Assembly (NCBI GenBank): GCA_008360955.1
Contig: LUCM01003956.1
Span: 1-64,000 of the forward strand
DNA from: Fasciolopsis buskii
Lineage: Eukaryota > Platyhelminthes > Trematoda > Plagiorchiida > Fasciolidae
DNA length: 64,000 nt
Direction: 5' to 3'
Shown: positions 1-11,694 of the stretch, piece after piece
Numbering within the stretch: the stretch's first letter is position 1
Layout of the letters: every line of letters starts with the position of its first letter
Made by a program: the position numbers and the translations under genes
The notes under the pieces: model-generated
Databases searched by the model: none
Told to the model about the DNA's origin: nothing
The model's input: only the letters and a program-made list of their open reading frames with translations

Positions 1-268
1 GTCCATATACACTGCTCATCATTCCTAACAACCATGAAACACCTGTGCACTTCTTACATGTTTTCTTTATTTTGATTTTTTCTATGATATCACAGGAATA
101 TTTATTTCATGAAATCATTCTATCTCCTGCTGGTTAAATGCTTAATGTCTGATAGTTTTTTATTTATTTGAAATGAGCCGCTTTTTATATCATTATTTCG
201 TCGTTTTAATTTGTGTGGAACATACCCTGTCGTTCAACATATGTTACTCTCCCTCCTCTGATTTTCAG

Positions 269-344
269 AAACCTTGCATTATCGACTTCACCACCTGGTC
301 AGCAAGCGCTCACGGCACCTGCCTCTGAATGTATTTATGTACAA
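269..344 (+). CDS. Candidate internal exon (left-edge gene), 76 nt
   Basis: A good splice acceptor, a pyrimidine-rich run ending in TTTTCAG, precedes position 269, and a GTAATC donor follows position 344. Two reading frames are open through the exon. One reads NLALSTSPPGQQALTAPA and onward and ends in phase 0. The other reads TLHYRLHHLVSKRSRHLPL and onward and ends in phase 2. Both can be joined to an open frame in the next candidate exon at 561, so the frame is undecided. I recognise no protein family. Position 1 to 268 would be intron. The evidence is the splice signals and phase fit only, so this may be chance. Confidence 0.3.
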
Positions 345-560
345 GTAATCTCTTTCTTTAAAAATCTTGGTACAAAATATTGAGCTTTTGTGCATTTTTC
401 TGGGTCCTCGTGGCATACGTTCGACAGTGGTATGATAGTTTGGACGTTGTTATTTCGAGCAAGATATTCCAGCGGTCCATTCAGTGCACGTTGAAGAGCA
501 AGATTAGAGGAGTGTTTTTCGAAACACGTTTAACCTTAACAGTTGTTCTTCCTATTGCAG

Positions 561-704
561 GAGAATATCCATTCCGTACAACTTATCGTGCACACTCCTG
601 AAATTCGCGGTTTTTCAATACCGCTCAAAATTGAAATGAGATGCAAGTTCCATAGTGTCATCCGTCACTCTAAGAAACGGCAACCGAAAGGGCTGATCGG
701 TTGA
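561..704 (+). CDS. Candidate terminal exon (left-edge gene), 48 codons
   Basis: The acceptor is a strong pyrimidine tract ending in CTATTGCAG at 551-560. In phase 0 the exon reads 47 residues beginning ENIHSVQLIVHTPEIRGF and ending KKRQPKGLIG, then TGA at 702-704. This joins in phase to frame 2 of the exon at 269-344 across a 216-nt intron. The C-terminal end is basic. A GTTGAG just before the stop could instead be a weak donor, which would make it an internal exon. The family is not recognised. Seen: splice signals and an open frame. Inferred: that it is a gene end. Confidence 0.3.
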   Translation, partial: ENIHSVQLIVHTPEIRGFSIPLKIEMRCKFHSVIRHSKKRQPKGLIG

Positions 705-2346
705 GTAAATAGTTGTGAAATAATAGAACATAGGAGCCGCAGCTTACGTTACTGCTGAGCAGCCGTTGATAATATTGCCCAGGTAGATCCATTCTGCGGA
801 TGTGAAGATAACTGGGCACATGTCAATTGAATGATAATACATCAAAACTAATATTGCAGATTTACATTTATTCTGGCGTAGCGACTTAAAGATTGCCAGT
901 TATAGTCCGGCTCAAGACGTTGACTTTTGAATTCTTAGTTTCCATTTAGCTTTTCCATTCGACTAATGGTCGGCAATTTGTTGGGAGAGGGACAAAAATA
1001 TGCGTCACTTGTTTCATCTTAAAAAATACCATTATGGCTAAGTCAGTTATTGCATGTTTTGGATGCAGACGTAAGATGCTCAACCAAATTTATTTTCTTG
1101 TTTCTGATAATTCAGGTAGATTAGTAACCGATATTGATAGACCATGCTCAATAACTACAGTAGTCGAAATAAGCAATCACGTATCGCACTCAGCTTCCTC
1201 CACTCTTAATCAAACACGAATAACCAAGTGGAAACCAGCTGGCTGATAAGAATCTCGACTGAAAGACCTGGGGACTTTGTTGACGTTTCGATGTGCAGTA
1301 TATCATTATTTTGTTGTAAATGGTATTTGCCGACAACAAGAATTTATTGGTAGGTGTAACATTTCTGACCCCTTGGGTGATCCATATGAGAATAGGTTTT
1401 GGAATCAAATCATTGGTCATGAGAAAATTGCACTGTCACTTTGCCGTAACTCACTAAATGCTGTTGTAAATGTGGTTTTATTTCAATAACATTTTGTGGG
1501 TCAGATCTACATATTTGTTTTTGAATCGACAGTGTCCTCGGGGCACACGCATTTGTTGAATCAACTACAGTCTGACTGCCTATACTTGCCACGTGGAATT
1601 CACGAATTTCTGTTTCTGTTCAGCACGAAGAAACATGGATGGCTGATGCAGAATCAAGCCATTAAGGGACTACTGCAGCAGTAGAATAATAACATTTTTT
1701 TTAGATGAACGCATGTTTCCTAATGTGTATCCCAGAACATTATCATAAGCGCTTGTTGAAAAAACAGTCTGTGGAAACAGTTGCTTTCCAGCATTTAATT
1801 CCCAGGCAATTTACAGATTACACAGAGATAATCTAAAACGAATCATGCAGTTTCACGTGAATAATACCTGTTAATAATGGGAATCTATGCCACACGAATT
1901 GTCATTGTCGTATGATTGATCAGCCCAGAACCTGTGGGTAGCGGGTACACTCAGTCCTGGTCATTTGTTGGCCCCGTCCGTTGAAGTGTCCGGAACGAAT
2001 GCTTCTGGATACATAGGTCAGGGAATATCTTCCTGCTACCTATAGTTTCAGCAATCGATCATGTGCGTAGCCGAATGGCCCCGATTTCCATGGCCGGTTT
2101 AATCCAAAGCTCGGTACCAAATAGGTGCTTAGTTTAATCTCCAAAAGGCTTGCGAGTGAATTACAATAAAAAAGTTGTTTCACCAGACTGCTGCTTTATG
2201 TTACCTATTTTCATTTGCACCACCTGCGTTAATAAAGTAAGTGTATTGTGTATTGAAATAAGTTGAATTACCTTTCAAAATTTGAAACCGAATTCATTGT
2301 CATTCTTTTCATTGCATTTACGACTGTGAAAAATATTTGTTTTTAG
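705..2346. other. No gene recognised; repeat-like fragments
   Basis: I see no domain here. The segment at about 1250-1310 contains a GACGTTTCGATGTGCAG string of the kind found in foldback-type repeats. The segment 1920-2130 is more GC-rich, with a tRNA-like TAGCCGAATGG followed after a short gap by GGTTTAATCC, possibly a decayed tRNA-derived SINE. Neither is strong enough to call separately. Confidence 0.3.
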
Positions 2347-3000
2347 TCGGTTGCCATCCTTTTGTTTCTTATCAATGCCTTATTGGAAACATAAATTTGT
2401 CCAGCGCATATCTACACTGATAACGGTACAAATTTTGTTGGAGCTGTTAAAAACCTGCTCAAAAACACGTAGAAGGAATCACCCTGCCAAATTCAGTGGC
2501 GCTTTAAACACCCCGATTTGTCATCGAGACGGAATCTGGAAAATGATTACTCACTCACTTCATGGGATCTTATTTGGTTTGGGTTAACAAACTCGCCTGA
2601 TGATGTCCTGGTGAAGGTCAAAAGGACAATGAATAATCGACCATCAAGTATCAGTTGGGGTAAGACACCCCTGACGTCAAACAGTCTTCTGCTGATTCAA
2701 GGTGATGGAATATTCGATAATGCTTCAGATCTCCCCGGGTTATGTAAGAAGCCGTGAAAACAGGTAACGATGTTACCAGAATACCTCGTGACTCTCCTCA
2801 ACCGAGACAAGTGATTTACACGTCAAGAAAACCTGAATATTGCTGACGTTGAGCTTCTCAAGCCAGGTGGTGCCAAGTAGGAATTAAGCCCGTAGGAGGA
2901 ATCGCAGAATGCGAAATGTGCCGACGGGCTTATTCGCAGAGTCCATGTGGGAACGGCAGTAGTTACCTTAAGGCGAGATTTACGGTGGATATGTAAGCTG
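2347..3000 (+). pseudogene. BEL/Pao LTR-retrotransposon pol 3' end (integrase plus C-terminal domain), decayed
   Basis: Reading across frames gives the end of a BEL/Pao pol polyprotein. The integrase core shows IYTDNGTNFVGAVKNLL (about 2410-2460), which contains the second catalytic Asp. It is followed about 180 nt later by RTMNNRPSSIS and PLTSNSLLLIQG (2617-2702), matching the family pattern of NSRPL followed by PLTPNHLLLGR. The C-terminal domain follows: EYLVTLLNRDK, then NLNIADVELLKPGGAK, and GLIRRVHVGTAVVTLRRD ending near 2980. At least three frame changes and several stops break the reading frame, so it cannot be made as a protein. Protease, reverse transcriptase and RNase H are not seen upstream, so the copy is 5'-truncated or eroded. 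The insertion is on the plus strand. Confidence 0.85.
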
Positions 3001-3900
3001 CAGGCGGATTAGGGTGGATCTGCGTTCCAGTTAAATAGTGGGTTTTAAGTCACAACGAACTGCTGGTATACCGTTTACGCTTTAATTGGCTGGAGAAGCA
3101 ACACGCTGTCCAGAAGTCGAGGCTATCAGGTCAGGTAGTAAGTCATGATCGATGTGTTCACCGGGATGATCTCGGGGCGAATTTGGCGGACTGGGATACG
3201 ACAGTTTGACGCGGTTAAAACCTACTCCTCTGAATCAGTCATGAGCGCCTTTTCCTCAGTTTAATTAACTGCGGGTTTGTGACTTGAGAAGCCTTGTCTA
3301 TCCGTTCTCAGATAAACTGTACATTGTTGTCCTTTTCGTTTCTTTTGGTCAATTATGCGTAAAAATGCAGACATGGTAGTTCGTCACAGTCCACCAAGTT
3401 TGCCCAGTCTGTTGACCTTTACTAATCATTCCGTTCCCCGTATTTCGCTTGCTGACGAAGTAACCTTTGTTTACTGGGTTTTCCATTTTGGTAGCCGGTA
3501 GGAAAATCTGTTCTAATTTCACCTCCTTACCCACGGTTCTTCGTCTTCCCACTGACCTCGTCATTCTGGTTGTCAAATTTTCATGACCTGCACAATCTCC
3601 CTACTCCGTCTGTAGCAGTTGGTCCGTATCTACTACGCACTTTTGGTTTCTTCATACGTCCATACACTGATTCTTTTGGTCCCAATAAGAACTGTTCACT
3701 TACGAACGACTTCCTTGTTCCCTTGCATTTGCTTGCTCGATCATCCTGCGTTTCAGACGTGGTCGACCGTCACCCGTTGTCTCGTTCATTGTTGACCAGT
3801 CTTGGGACCGTTTTGGCAATTTTTGTTGCCACTAGTTCGTTGTTTTTTGGTATACGTAGGCTTTGGGTGTCTCTGAACTGAACGAGATATCGGATCTCTA
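3001..3900 (+). repeat. Probable 3' non-coding end and LTR of the BEL/Pao copy
   Basis: This stretch directly follows the retrotransposon coding end. It contains a purine-rich GGGATGATCTCGGGGCG tract (about 3165-3181) that could be the polypurine tract. A TTTGACGCGGTTAAAACC start (about 3206) and a GATAAACTG stretch (3311) are where an LTR start and R region would sit. A strongly pyrimidine-biased plus strand runs from 3330 to 3880. No second LTR copy is visible in the window, so the boundaries cannot be proved. The open frames in this stretch have no family match and are treated as non-coding. Confidence 0.35.
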
Positions 3901-5100
3901 CGAGTCACGTTATTATGGATGACAATAGATAACGTCTGGTTTTCAAAGGGAACTGGACAAAAAGCATTCACATCATAAGTACCAACCGGAAATTGCAGGC
4001 TGAATGCATGCGATTAATGCTACATCAGTAAAATCAGGTAATAAACAGTTTACTGTTGTAATATTTTTGAAAGTGTGTGCCGACAGCAGCTCAAGATTTT
4101 CATTTCCTTGAGATTCTGATAGCTGATCTTAGAATTTTGATCGCAAAGGTTTCCACATCAAGGGTGATGTCATCCTAAGTGGTCAAGTCATCAGGAGCCA
4201 AGTGGTAAAATCAGACCTCTGCTTACGGGGGAAAGGGACAAGTCAATACGGAGGATCACCAACAAGTGTGCACACGCATGGACAACGGCGCCTCTACTAG
4301 TGACGAAATGTTTGTGACCTAAATGTCATGCTCAGCGATCGTAACTACATTTAAACAGTTTATCGAAAGGAAATAAGTATCTAACTTGATATGTGAGCAA
4401 CTTGGTAATAGTTATTTCACTTCAGATCAAAGTATCTACCAATGAAAAGCAATCTAAGCATAGTAAAAATCGATAAGGAACCAAAGACACTGACTCTTGT
4501 TTTCAGGGCCAAATTCAAAAAGTGCAATTTCTTTTTATTTCACAACTAATGACCTGATATCTCCGCAGGATTACTGCAACCGCATTCTAGGGTTAAAATA
4601 ATTGCCACAACTCCTGTTCATTCTTTAGTGGGCATTGGCAGATGTTGCACTGAATAAAAGAAAACGTCCAACGAATGGCTTAAATTTCTTCTTGATTCCT
4701 GTCCACTTTCTGGAACTAAAAACAAAACTGTTGTGCCAGAATACTCGGATTATGCTTGCCAGAGTAAACTAAAAGCATCATTAGATAATCTGTGGGGAGC
4801 GATTTTAAGTCCGAACTATAAGTCAGATGGATAACCAAAATGTAAATTTCAATTGGAGTAGATTTTTAACGAACCTACTCAGAATGTGAACCAATCTCTT
4901 ATGAAAAGGTGGTGAATGTTTCTCGTTGGTCTCGTTGGGTTTTGGGACACAATACATTTCTTTCTGGTGGGTGAGAAAGTCTGCAGATTTGACCGGGTTT
5001 TTAATGATGTTTACTTTCCTGTACAAATTCACTTTTATGCCAACCCTCGAGGATGAGAAGTACGGAAATTTAATGCCGTGTTAAACAAAAATACATGTTT
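3901..5100. other. No gene recognised
   Basis: No domain, RNA gene or repeat boundary could be supported. Two overlapping short open frames near 4200-4320 lack splice or start context. Confidence 0.3.
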
Positions 5101-5523
5101 TTAACGGTTATAATTGTATTCATTACTTAGTAACACTGACTTTAATACAGTGAGTTGCGGGTTCCACTAGGACGATGAATGGCAGCCCAAATAAAAATTC
5201 CAATTGGATCTATGCTATTGAATAAAAAAGAAGTAGCAAAATAGTTTTGAGCTCAAAGTTGGTATGACTTTTCTTTCTGGATCAAAGCTTACCACTACAA
5301 ACTTCAACTAACATACTTGGCCTGTTGGCACGCTAAGTTTGTTGGCTGACAAAAAGATCCACCGTAAGCACACGCATTGTTCAATAGGCTGAATGATGGC
5401 AGTGACATCAACGAAACCATTGTCCAATACTTCAGAGTATTCTCTTGTTGTACATACGGAACCGTTAATTAAGTTACCTTGAATGCCTAGGACTATGAGA
5501 TACGGAAATCTTACATCCGTCAT
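5101..5523 (-). CDS. Candidate two-exon 3' end of an unrecognised minus-strand gene
   Basis: On the minus strand an open frame of 71 codons (5523 to 5308) includes GSVCTTREYSEVLDNGF and VDVTAIIQPIEQCVC. After the codon CAA it meets a strong GTATGT donor near 5317. About 150 nt further on, a CATCGTCCTAG acceptor gives an exon at 5166-5101 that continues in phase 0 for 21 codons (begins WNPQLTVLK) to a TAA at 5101-5103. Phase fit and a good donor support splicing. No family is recognised and no polyadenylation signal is evident, so chance is not excluded. Confidence 0.22.
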
Positions 5524-5855
5524 TTTTGAAATGAGACGGGCTATACAAAAAAAACACGTAGTGATGCTTGAAAAAATTGTGGCATCACCGTTGAAGAACA
5601 GTTAAATTCAGTTCACGCGTTTTTAAGTTTTAGTGTGTTAAAAAGCCAAGTCATGCTTGCAACAAGTGAGCAATCCCTTGATGGTTACTAATAAGACCAG
5701 CCATAGAATTCACCCTAATCAGTGCCAACGTTTCGGCCCGAAAAAATAACTTCCCAAGAAAATCAGGTGATTAATTAGCTTGTGACAGTGGTAGCCAATT
5801 TAGATAGCCTTTATCGTATGTGACTACGTCTTGGAATTTAGGGTGAGTTCACCAG

Positions 5856-6068
5856 CGAATTCATGTAAAAACATTTGAAGACCTCCTACAAAAGATGTTG
5901 CTAAGTTCAGCCGAACCAGAACTTAATCAGTACAGTCATGCTTCTTCAGCGACACATATAATAGACATGGAAAATCCGAGCCCCACGATCATGAAAACGC
6001 ATGTTACCATTGGAGTGACCGATGAGCTTTTGGCCATCTCTCAGTATTTTAAGGACACTGGGAAGTGA
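5856..6068 (+). CDS. Candidate exon, 71 codons, unrecognised
   Basis: The frame is open from just after a TTCACCAG acceptor to a TGA at 6066-6068. An in-frame stop lies 6 nt upstream of the acceptor junction. The product would include VKTFEDLLQKMLLSSAEPEL and MKTHVTIGVTDELLAISQ. It has a balanced amino-acid make-up, but the pyrimidine tract is weak and I recognise no family. An open stretch of this length is expected by chance several times in the window. Confidence 0.18.
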   Translation, partial: RIHVKTFEDLLQKMLLSSAEPELNQYSHASSATHIIDMENPSPTIMKTHVTIGVTDELLAISQYFKDTGK

Positions 6069-7415
6069 TAAACAGCGAATCGAGTATGGATTACCTTCTA
6101 CCGCAGTCATTCAAAAACGTTATAACTTGAAATCCATAATGACCGTTTGTGGGTTACTCGAGTTGCCACAACAAAAGACATCAGACCAAATTATGATAAA
6201 TGCAGGATTTGGAGGTGGAATCTCTAACAGGAACTCCACTTTGGACTTCGGCGTTCGTTCCAATGAGTTATGTAAAGCTGGGATAAAAATCATTTTACTA
6301 AAGAACACGTGATTATCAAGTTATTTTTAGAGGCAACGTGCAGCCCACTTTTCAGAACAAATTCTATATGTACACTGGTTGCATTCATAGAAGTATAGGA
6401 GTATGTCAGACAGCCCAAAGATGAATCTCGATTGGTTGGAAAAGCTCCTCTCATTTTAATTTATGAGATTGAACAAAGAGATAGTAAATAAAAAACTCGG
6501 ACAACATTACCAGAAAAACATGTCTGCTAGAAACGCCTGAGTTTTTCAATCGTTGCACACCTTATTACTTGTCAAGCATACTCCGACAAAATAAAGGCCT
6601 CCTAATTGGTACTTCTAGCATATTCCACTGCTGCACTGACTGACTACACAGTCTGACAAACCACACTATTAGTCGGCAATCCAGGCCCAATTCAGTGGTA
6701 CATTTACATATTCGGTCTATGTTTTATGAAACAAGTGGTAATCTTTCTCGGCATTAAAGAGAAAAGTAAACTGAAAATTTTTATCACATCTGCATTTATT
6801 TTGTTTCTGAAATATTTGAAAGGTAAAAAGTTACTGACAGAACTTACTCTTTATTTATGTTAAAGAAACTGTGGACTTAATTGACTTAAATAGTCAGGTA
6901 AATCTGAATAAAAAATGAAATCTCCGGAAAATCTTTAACGAATTCGATAACCAGGGCATCGTGACTGTGAAATATGTTACTGATTCACTGACCAAATGAA
7001 AACATGATTGATTAACTCAGTGCGTTTGAATGACCATGACAAAAACTAAAAAATGGTGTTAATGAATATCCTTCTGGAATAAAAATTCGCCGATCCGTGA
7101 TTAGAAATATTTGGCAAACCAAATTTATCACAAAACATTGATTGCCGTTCAACTATATGCAACCAGTAAACATGGAGAGAGTCCAGATTTGAGATTTTGA
7201 TGAAATAGTAATTCCTGTCAAGCATCGCCCCAAGTTCCATTATTGGGCTTAAAAATCGAAATGATTCTAAAAGTCGAGTAAGAAAATTTGGGAAGTATTT
7301 TCTCAATGCTAGGATCCCATTTTACACTTTCGGTCCAGTTCACTTTACTCATGGTGACCTAATCAACATAAAAGCCCAAAAACGGGCATAGTAAAACAAG
7401 CCGATAAATTACATC
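6069..7415. other. No gene recognised
   Basis: AT-rich sequence. Open frames on both strands overlap at 6022-6312 and 7046-7306 but show no family motif, splice context or polyadenylation signal. Confidence 0.3.
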
Positions 7416-7424
7416 TTGATACAT

Positions 7425-7511
7425 GGTGATCCTTATTTAAACGCTTTGGGTCCTGCACTGTTCAACATACTGCCCAAGGAAATTTTGGATTTCATCAACA
7501 CCAGCAAATAA
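7425..7511 (+). pseudogene. Short non-LTR reverse transcriptase relic
   Basis: The plus strand reads GDPYLNALGPALFNILPKEI and then LDFINTSK before a stop. It resembles the conserved reverse transcriptase block of LINEs around QGDPLSP or GSVLGPLLFN. Sequence on either side no longer reads as protein. The YADD block expected shortly downstream is not intact; a degenerate TTCATTTTTCCAG lies there. Only about 30 residues support the call, so it is a fragment of uncertain clade. Confidence 0.35.
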
Positions 7512-7519
7512 ATTTATTC

Positions 7520-9170
7520 ATTTTTCCAGTTCTAACGCAGTGTGACTTTCAGAAACACGGTACCTACATTCTTCCTCATTCAGTGATAAAAATATTTTTA
7601 TTACAGTATTTCTCTTACTATACTAACCTTGTGCTAATTGACGGTCACAGTTGGTTAGCACTGGATTAATGAACGAAATTTTCTTAGATCCCATCTATAC
7701 AGTACTGCTAACAAGTCAACTGTTTTGATTTGTCATAAGCTGAATTGTGACTGAAAAGCATGATCAAAGTATTCAGTTTGAAATAATAAACGTTTTTGTG
7801 TGATGATCAACGAGGAAGGGGTTATTCGTGCATTATTCTAAAAACGTCAAAAGTTCATTTCCATAGGTTGGAAACAGGATTTGCGGATGGCTTATCCACT
7901 GGGTAGCGGGAGGTTCGAAAAAGCTTTCAGAATGGAAAAAATATAATTTGGTAGATGCATTCAAACATGGTTCTTTCCTGAAAGCAGACTCTCCGTTAAG
8001 CTTACGTTTTCTGCGCTAGCAAACACTTACATGCAGGTCGAATAAACATCGCACATAAGACAGCTTAGAAAATTACCGTTAGTGAATACGGACATAGGGG
8101 AGGTTTCATCAATCCGGAATGAACTCTGAAGGACCAAAAACGCTACCTCAGCCCGAACATCCCCGGCGAGTGCACCAACAAGACCATTTGCTTTGCAGGA
8201 GTGATCGGAAGCAATTTAGTGTGACTGAAATGAAAATCTATGATAACACGATACGAAATCATAAAAGATTTACAATTGAGTGTTAGGTTTACATATCGAC
8301 AATAAATGAAATAAAAAGGTATGACCTGCTTTGCGGTCAAGTGAGTTTCACTCGTTGTTTATCAAACTACCCGATAAAACTTCAGGACAAAAATGTTTTC
8401 TTCATTAATGGAAATAAAAGTTTATCGTATTTTCTGTTAATTCTGCGACTGTTATTCAAACAGTTTTTTTCTCAATATGGCTTATGCAATGAATTATAGA
8501 TCTACTTTTGATATTTATTTGCTTTGCTTAAAAATTGATAATTAAAAAAATGAATGCAATTAGCTGAAACATTACCCCGAGTGTTGTACATTGCTAAATC
8601 TACTTTGTCCGTATTCCGGTAGAACTGCTTTTCTAAGCTCTAATGTAGGACGTTTTTGGTTACTTTATTCAATTAGGACAGTAGCAAATGTTGGTCGTGG
8701 TGGTACCATTCATGATTACCTCCCGCATGCGATACTCTTTTGTCGCACGCATAACTGTGCACATCGAACTAACGCTGAGTTGAGGCGACCTCATCTGTTA
8801 GCCGATTAGTGAACTGGCTACTGGACTGGTTCATTTGATAATTGTGTATGCATGCAGTGCACGATAAATAAACAAAAAATATCCCGTGACCTGTGTGACC
8901 CTGGAGCTGCCCGTATTACCGAATACCCACATGCTCACGTGATTCTAAACCTCCATACCGGTTGGCAGGAGCCATCGATTGACATCGGTGTGCACTTTGG
9001 CCGTCTGGTTTTTAGCCTTGTATTCTTGTCATTTCAGAACTGACATTCCATCTGTTCCACGTATTGCGTACAGCGTAGGACATGAATCTACCTAGGGGTG
9101 CCAATTTCCTCAGTATATTTTAGTATTTTTATTGATAGACTGATTGGATGGCTGACAGCTTTAAAATCAG
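7520..9170. other. No gene recognised; GC-richer block at 8590-9060
   Basis: The 8590-9060 block is more GC- and CpG-rich than its surroundings and contains a GATAAATAAAC (about 8861), as a solo LTR or an old exon might. No duplicated flank or domain was found. The rest is featureless AT-rich sequence. Confidence 0.25.
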
Positions 9171-9380
9171 TGGATCAGCAGGTACAACAACCTGGATCTT
9201 GTGAACAGTCGAATGCGGAGCCGAAATTCAAATGACTGTGAACGCCGGAAATCGAAAATTACGGCGTTCCTAAATCCGAATATTGTACGCAGACGCCCAC
9301 GGAAACCAATCACTACCGGTAGGCATTCCATAAACGCAAACACCGACACGCACGTGAAACTGGCCAATTATTTAGGTTAA
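9171..9380 (+). CDS. Candidate basic terminal exon, 70 codons, unrecognised
   Basis: After TTTAAAATCAG at 9160-9170, an acceptor-like site preceded by a CTGAC branch-like motif, one frame is open for 69 codons to TAA at 9378-9380. An in-frame stop sits just upstream of the junction. The product would be rich in Arg, Lys and Asn (for example KITAFLNPNIVRRRPRKPI) and has CpG-rich codons unlike the flanks. A minus-strand frame is also open over the same stretch. There is no family match. Confidence 0.2.
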   Translation, partial: WISRYNNLDLVNSRMRSRNSNDCERRKSKITAFLNPNIVRRRPRKPITTGRHSINANTDTHVKLANYLG

Positions 9381-11633
9381 AATTCAGTCATACGTGGTCA
9401 AAGATCAGAGTCGTTTGGAAAAACTTTTTCTTGATTTCTAATCCAAGGTTCATAAATAATGTCAGAGGAACACGTGTATTGGGTACGGAGTAATTTGATG
9501 TCACATCGTGTGGTTATGAAACTCTTTTGGTCCAAGGGCTCATCGTTTACGACCAGAAACCAAAAAGCCTCCGATCTGGGTTACGACCCCTTGAGAATTT
9601 GAAGACAGTTACAATAGTCTTTTTCCAAGGATATGCTTGAGTCATTTTGAGTTTATTGTTCTAATTATTCGCGCTGCTCATCTGGTGCATGGACACCTGA
9701 AGAACTTTGGAACCGACATAATCTGAAACCCTTTGCATGTATAGTCTTCCTATGTGAGGAAACATTCGACGTCGAGGTTCTAACTTTGGTCAACAAGAAA
9801 ATGTGATTTCTTATTTTCGTTAAAATCCGAGTGGATTTGCATGGTCCTGCGCTATATAAGTAACCGATTATTTTACGGTAATTAGGTGATCGTGTTTTTT
9901 ACTCTCGGAAAATTCATCTCGCGGAAGTTGTTTATATGGTTGCGAAGCAATTGAAGAATTTAAAATGATCATCATTTTTTTTCTTTGTAACCCTTTTCAG
10001 AACTACTGCCGCTGCCTCGCAAATCACTAAGATACTGAAACTTGTAAAACATCTTTTGGCGTACAGTTATCCGAACAATATGTTATCCTATTTCTCAAAG
10101 AATTCCACCAGAATCGTAATTCCACACATTTTAACACTCGACGTTTGTATACTGCGGTATCAAATCATCACAGCAAAACGTTCGCATATGTCCCCGCAAG
10201 CAAATGAGGACACTACCCATTAGAAGACCGTATTTTCGTTATTAACAACCCAAAAGGCTCAACCAATGGAAAGGATTTCAAAGCAAACTTACTCTAGTGG
10301 TGTTTTCTGACCCTAAATCCACCTGTCAGCTCAGCTGTGTTTCCTTGCTGCGAAGACAAAGTACCGTATGCTCACACAGTCATTCAGTTTACTAGATAGC
10401 TGTAGAAAAATTTATTCTGTTCAGCTGACAATTTGGCATGCATTTTGATATCAAATCAGCATAAGAATGGTCCGGCGAACCCAACCTGATAGTTCCATTT
10501 TAGTGTGCGCGTTCAACGTCGAAAAAGAGACGGGATAAATCTGGTATTCAGGACACATCAAAAGGGTCATCGTTGAAATGTTTTGACCATCGATTTCAGA
10601 TAGGTGCGAAGTTGGTTCAGGCAGCACCAAACCAACATGAAACTAGAGAATAGAATGGGTTTTGTGGTAGACAACTAACATGGGTGGTCGAAACTTTTGC
10701 ACTGTTCCACCTGTAGTGACACTAAATGTGATGATACACACCTAACGGGAAGCAGAAGATACGAATATGGGTTTCCGTTAATTTGCATCCCGTAGCTTCT
10801 TCAGCAAAGCATTTCATATCTTTGCTATCGAAAACAGAGGCATCTGTTTTCGTTTTGTCCTTCTTATTGGCATGGGCGGATACCACTTGCCTTCTTTCCT
10901 AATGAGAGTGCCAGTGAAAATACGGTCACCAAAACTTTCTCCAGGAAATGTTCAAACTTTCCAATCGTTTTTATCTGGTTTCGAGAACTGAGATGATTCC
11001 TTTAGTACTTTGTGTGCCTTCAGAATTTATTTGTGGCATGGATTACTAGAACTCAGAGCTGGAACAAGGTCTTTTGGTGAGGTTTGCTTTTATCCCATTA
11101 CCGTAATAATCCCTTCTGTACAGCAACCGATTAATTAGACTAATTCCATGATTGGTACTCTTAATACCTAAATCATTTGCTCGTATTCCAGATGTTTCCT
11201 AGGTAAAACCGGTCGTTTGTGGGGCAAAGATAGACTCACACTAGGAAACGTTTTATTCCAACATCTCAGTTATTTCTCCCACGTTGCAGGTTAAGATGGG
11301 GTCAATCTCATTGCTTTTTGCAATCCTTTGTTCTGAGGGCATTAACTGAACACTGAGTACAGTGTGCCTCTGAAGAACTAGCTCAATACAATATCATGCA
11401 ACGGAGAACGGACTAGTGTGACCTTGCTTGAGAAACACACAAACAGCCTTGCCATCAAATTTTGCTTGCACTCAGCTTTGCATCGTGTATGTGGAGTGTG
11501 CACGTTATCAGCCAATTGCTTCTTTGTCATTATATTCTACATCTTGTTATGGTTGCGAAAATTCGTTATGACTGAATGAAACGCGAGTTGGCTTCAAGTG
11601 ACCTTCTTACTCACCGGCACAGTCAGCCTACGA
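9381..11633. other. Upstream region of the Ly6-like gene; no domain seen
   Basis: No gene is recognised. A GGTGGTCGAAACTTTTGCACTG string near 10684 resembles an arm of the foldback element at 12.1 kb and may be a solo arm of the same family. No convincing TATA box could be placed for the gene starting at 11634. Confidence 0.3.
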
Positions 11634-11694
11634 ATGTGGATTGAACAAGGCTTATCGGGCGCATTATTTTTGTGTCTGGTTTCTATTCAATTCG
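11634..11694 (+). CDS. Ly6-like gene exon 1 (signal peptide)
   Basis: ATG at 11634 begins MWIEQGLSGALFLCLVSIQF, a typical short secretory signal. The exon ends with one base of a split codon before a consensus GTAAGT donor at 11695. The split base completes an Ala codon with the CT at the start of exon 2, giving a plausible signal peptidase site around residues 21-24. Confidence 0.8.

Noticed and set aside
532..560. AACCTTAACAGTTGTTCT, similar to a flatworm spliced-leader start
   Set aside because: It diverges after a few bases, sits in a splice-acceptor tract and lacks any SL RNA structure.
3570..3881. 103-codon plus-strand ORF with a hydrophobic end
   Set aside because: It lies in the pyrimidine-biased stretch after the BEL/Pao coding end, probably LTR. 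Starts at a non-ATG codon for the first frame and has no family match.
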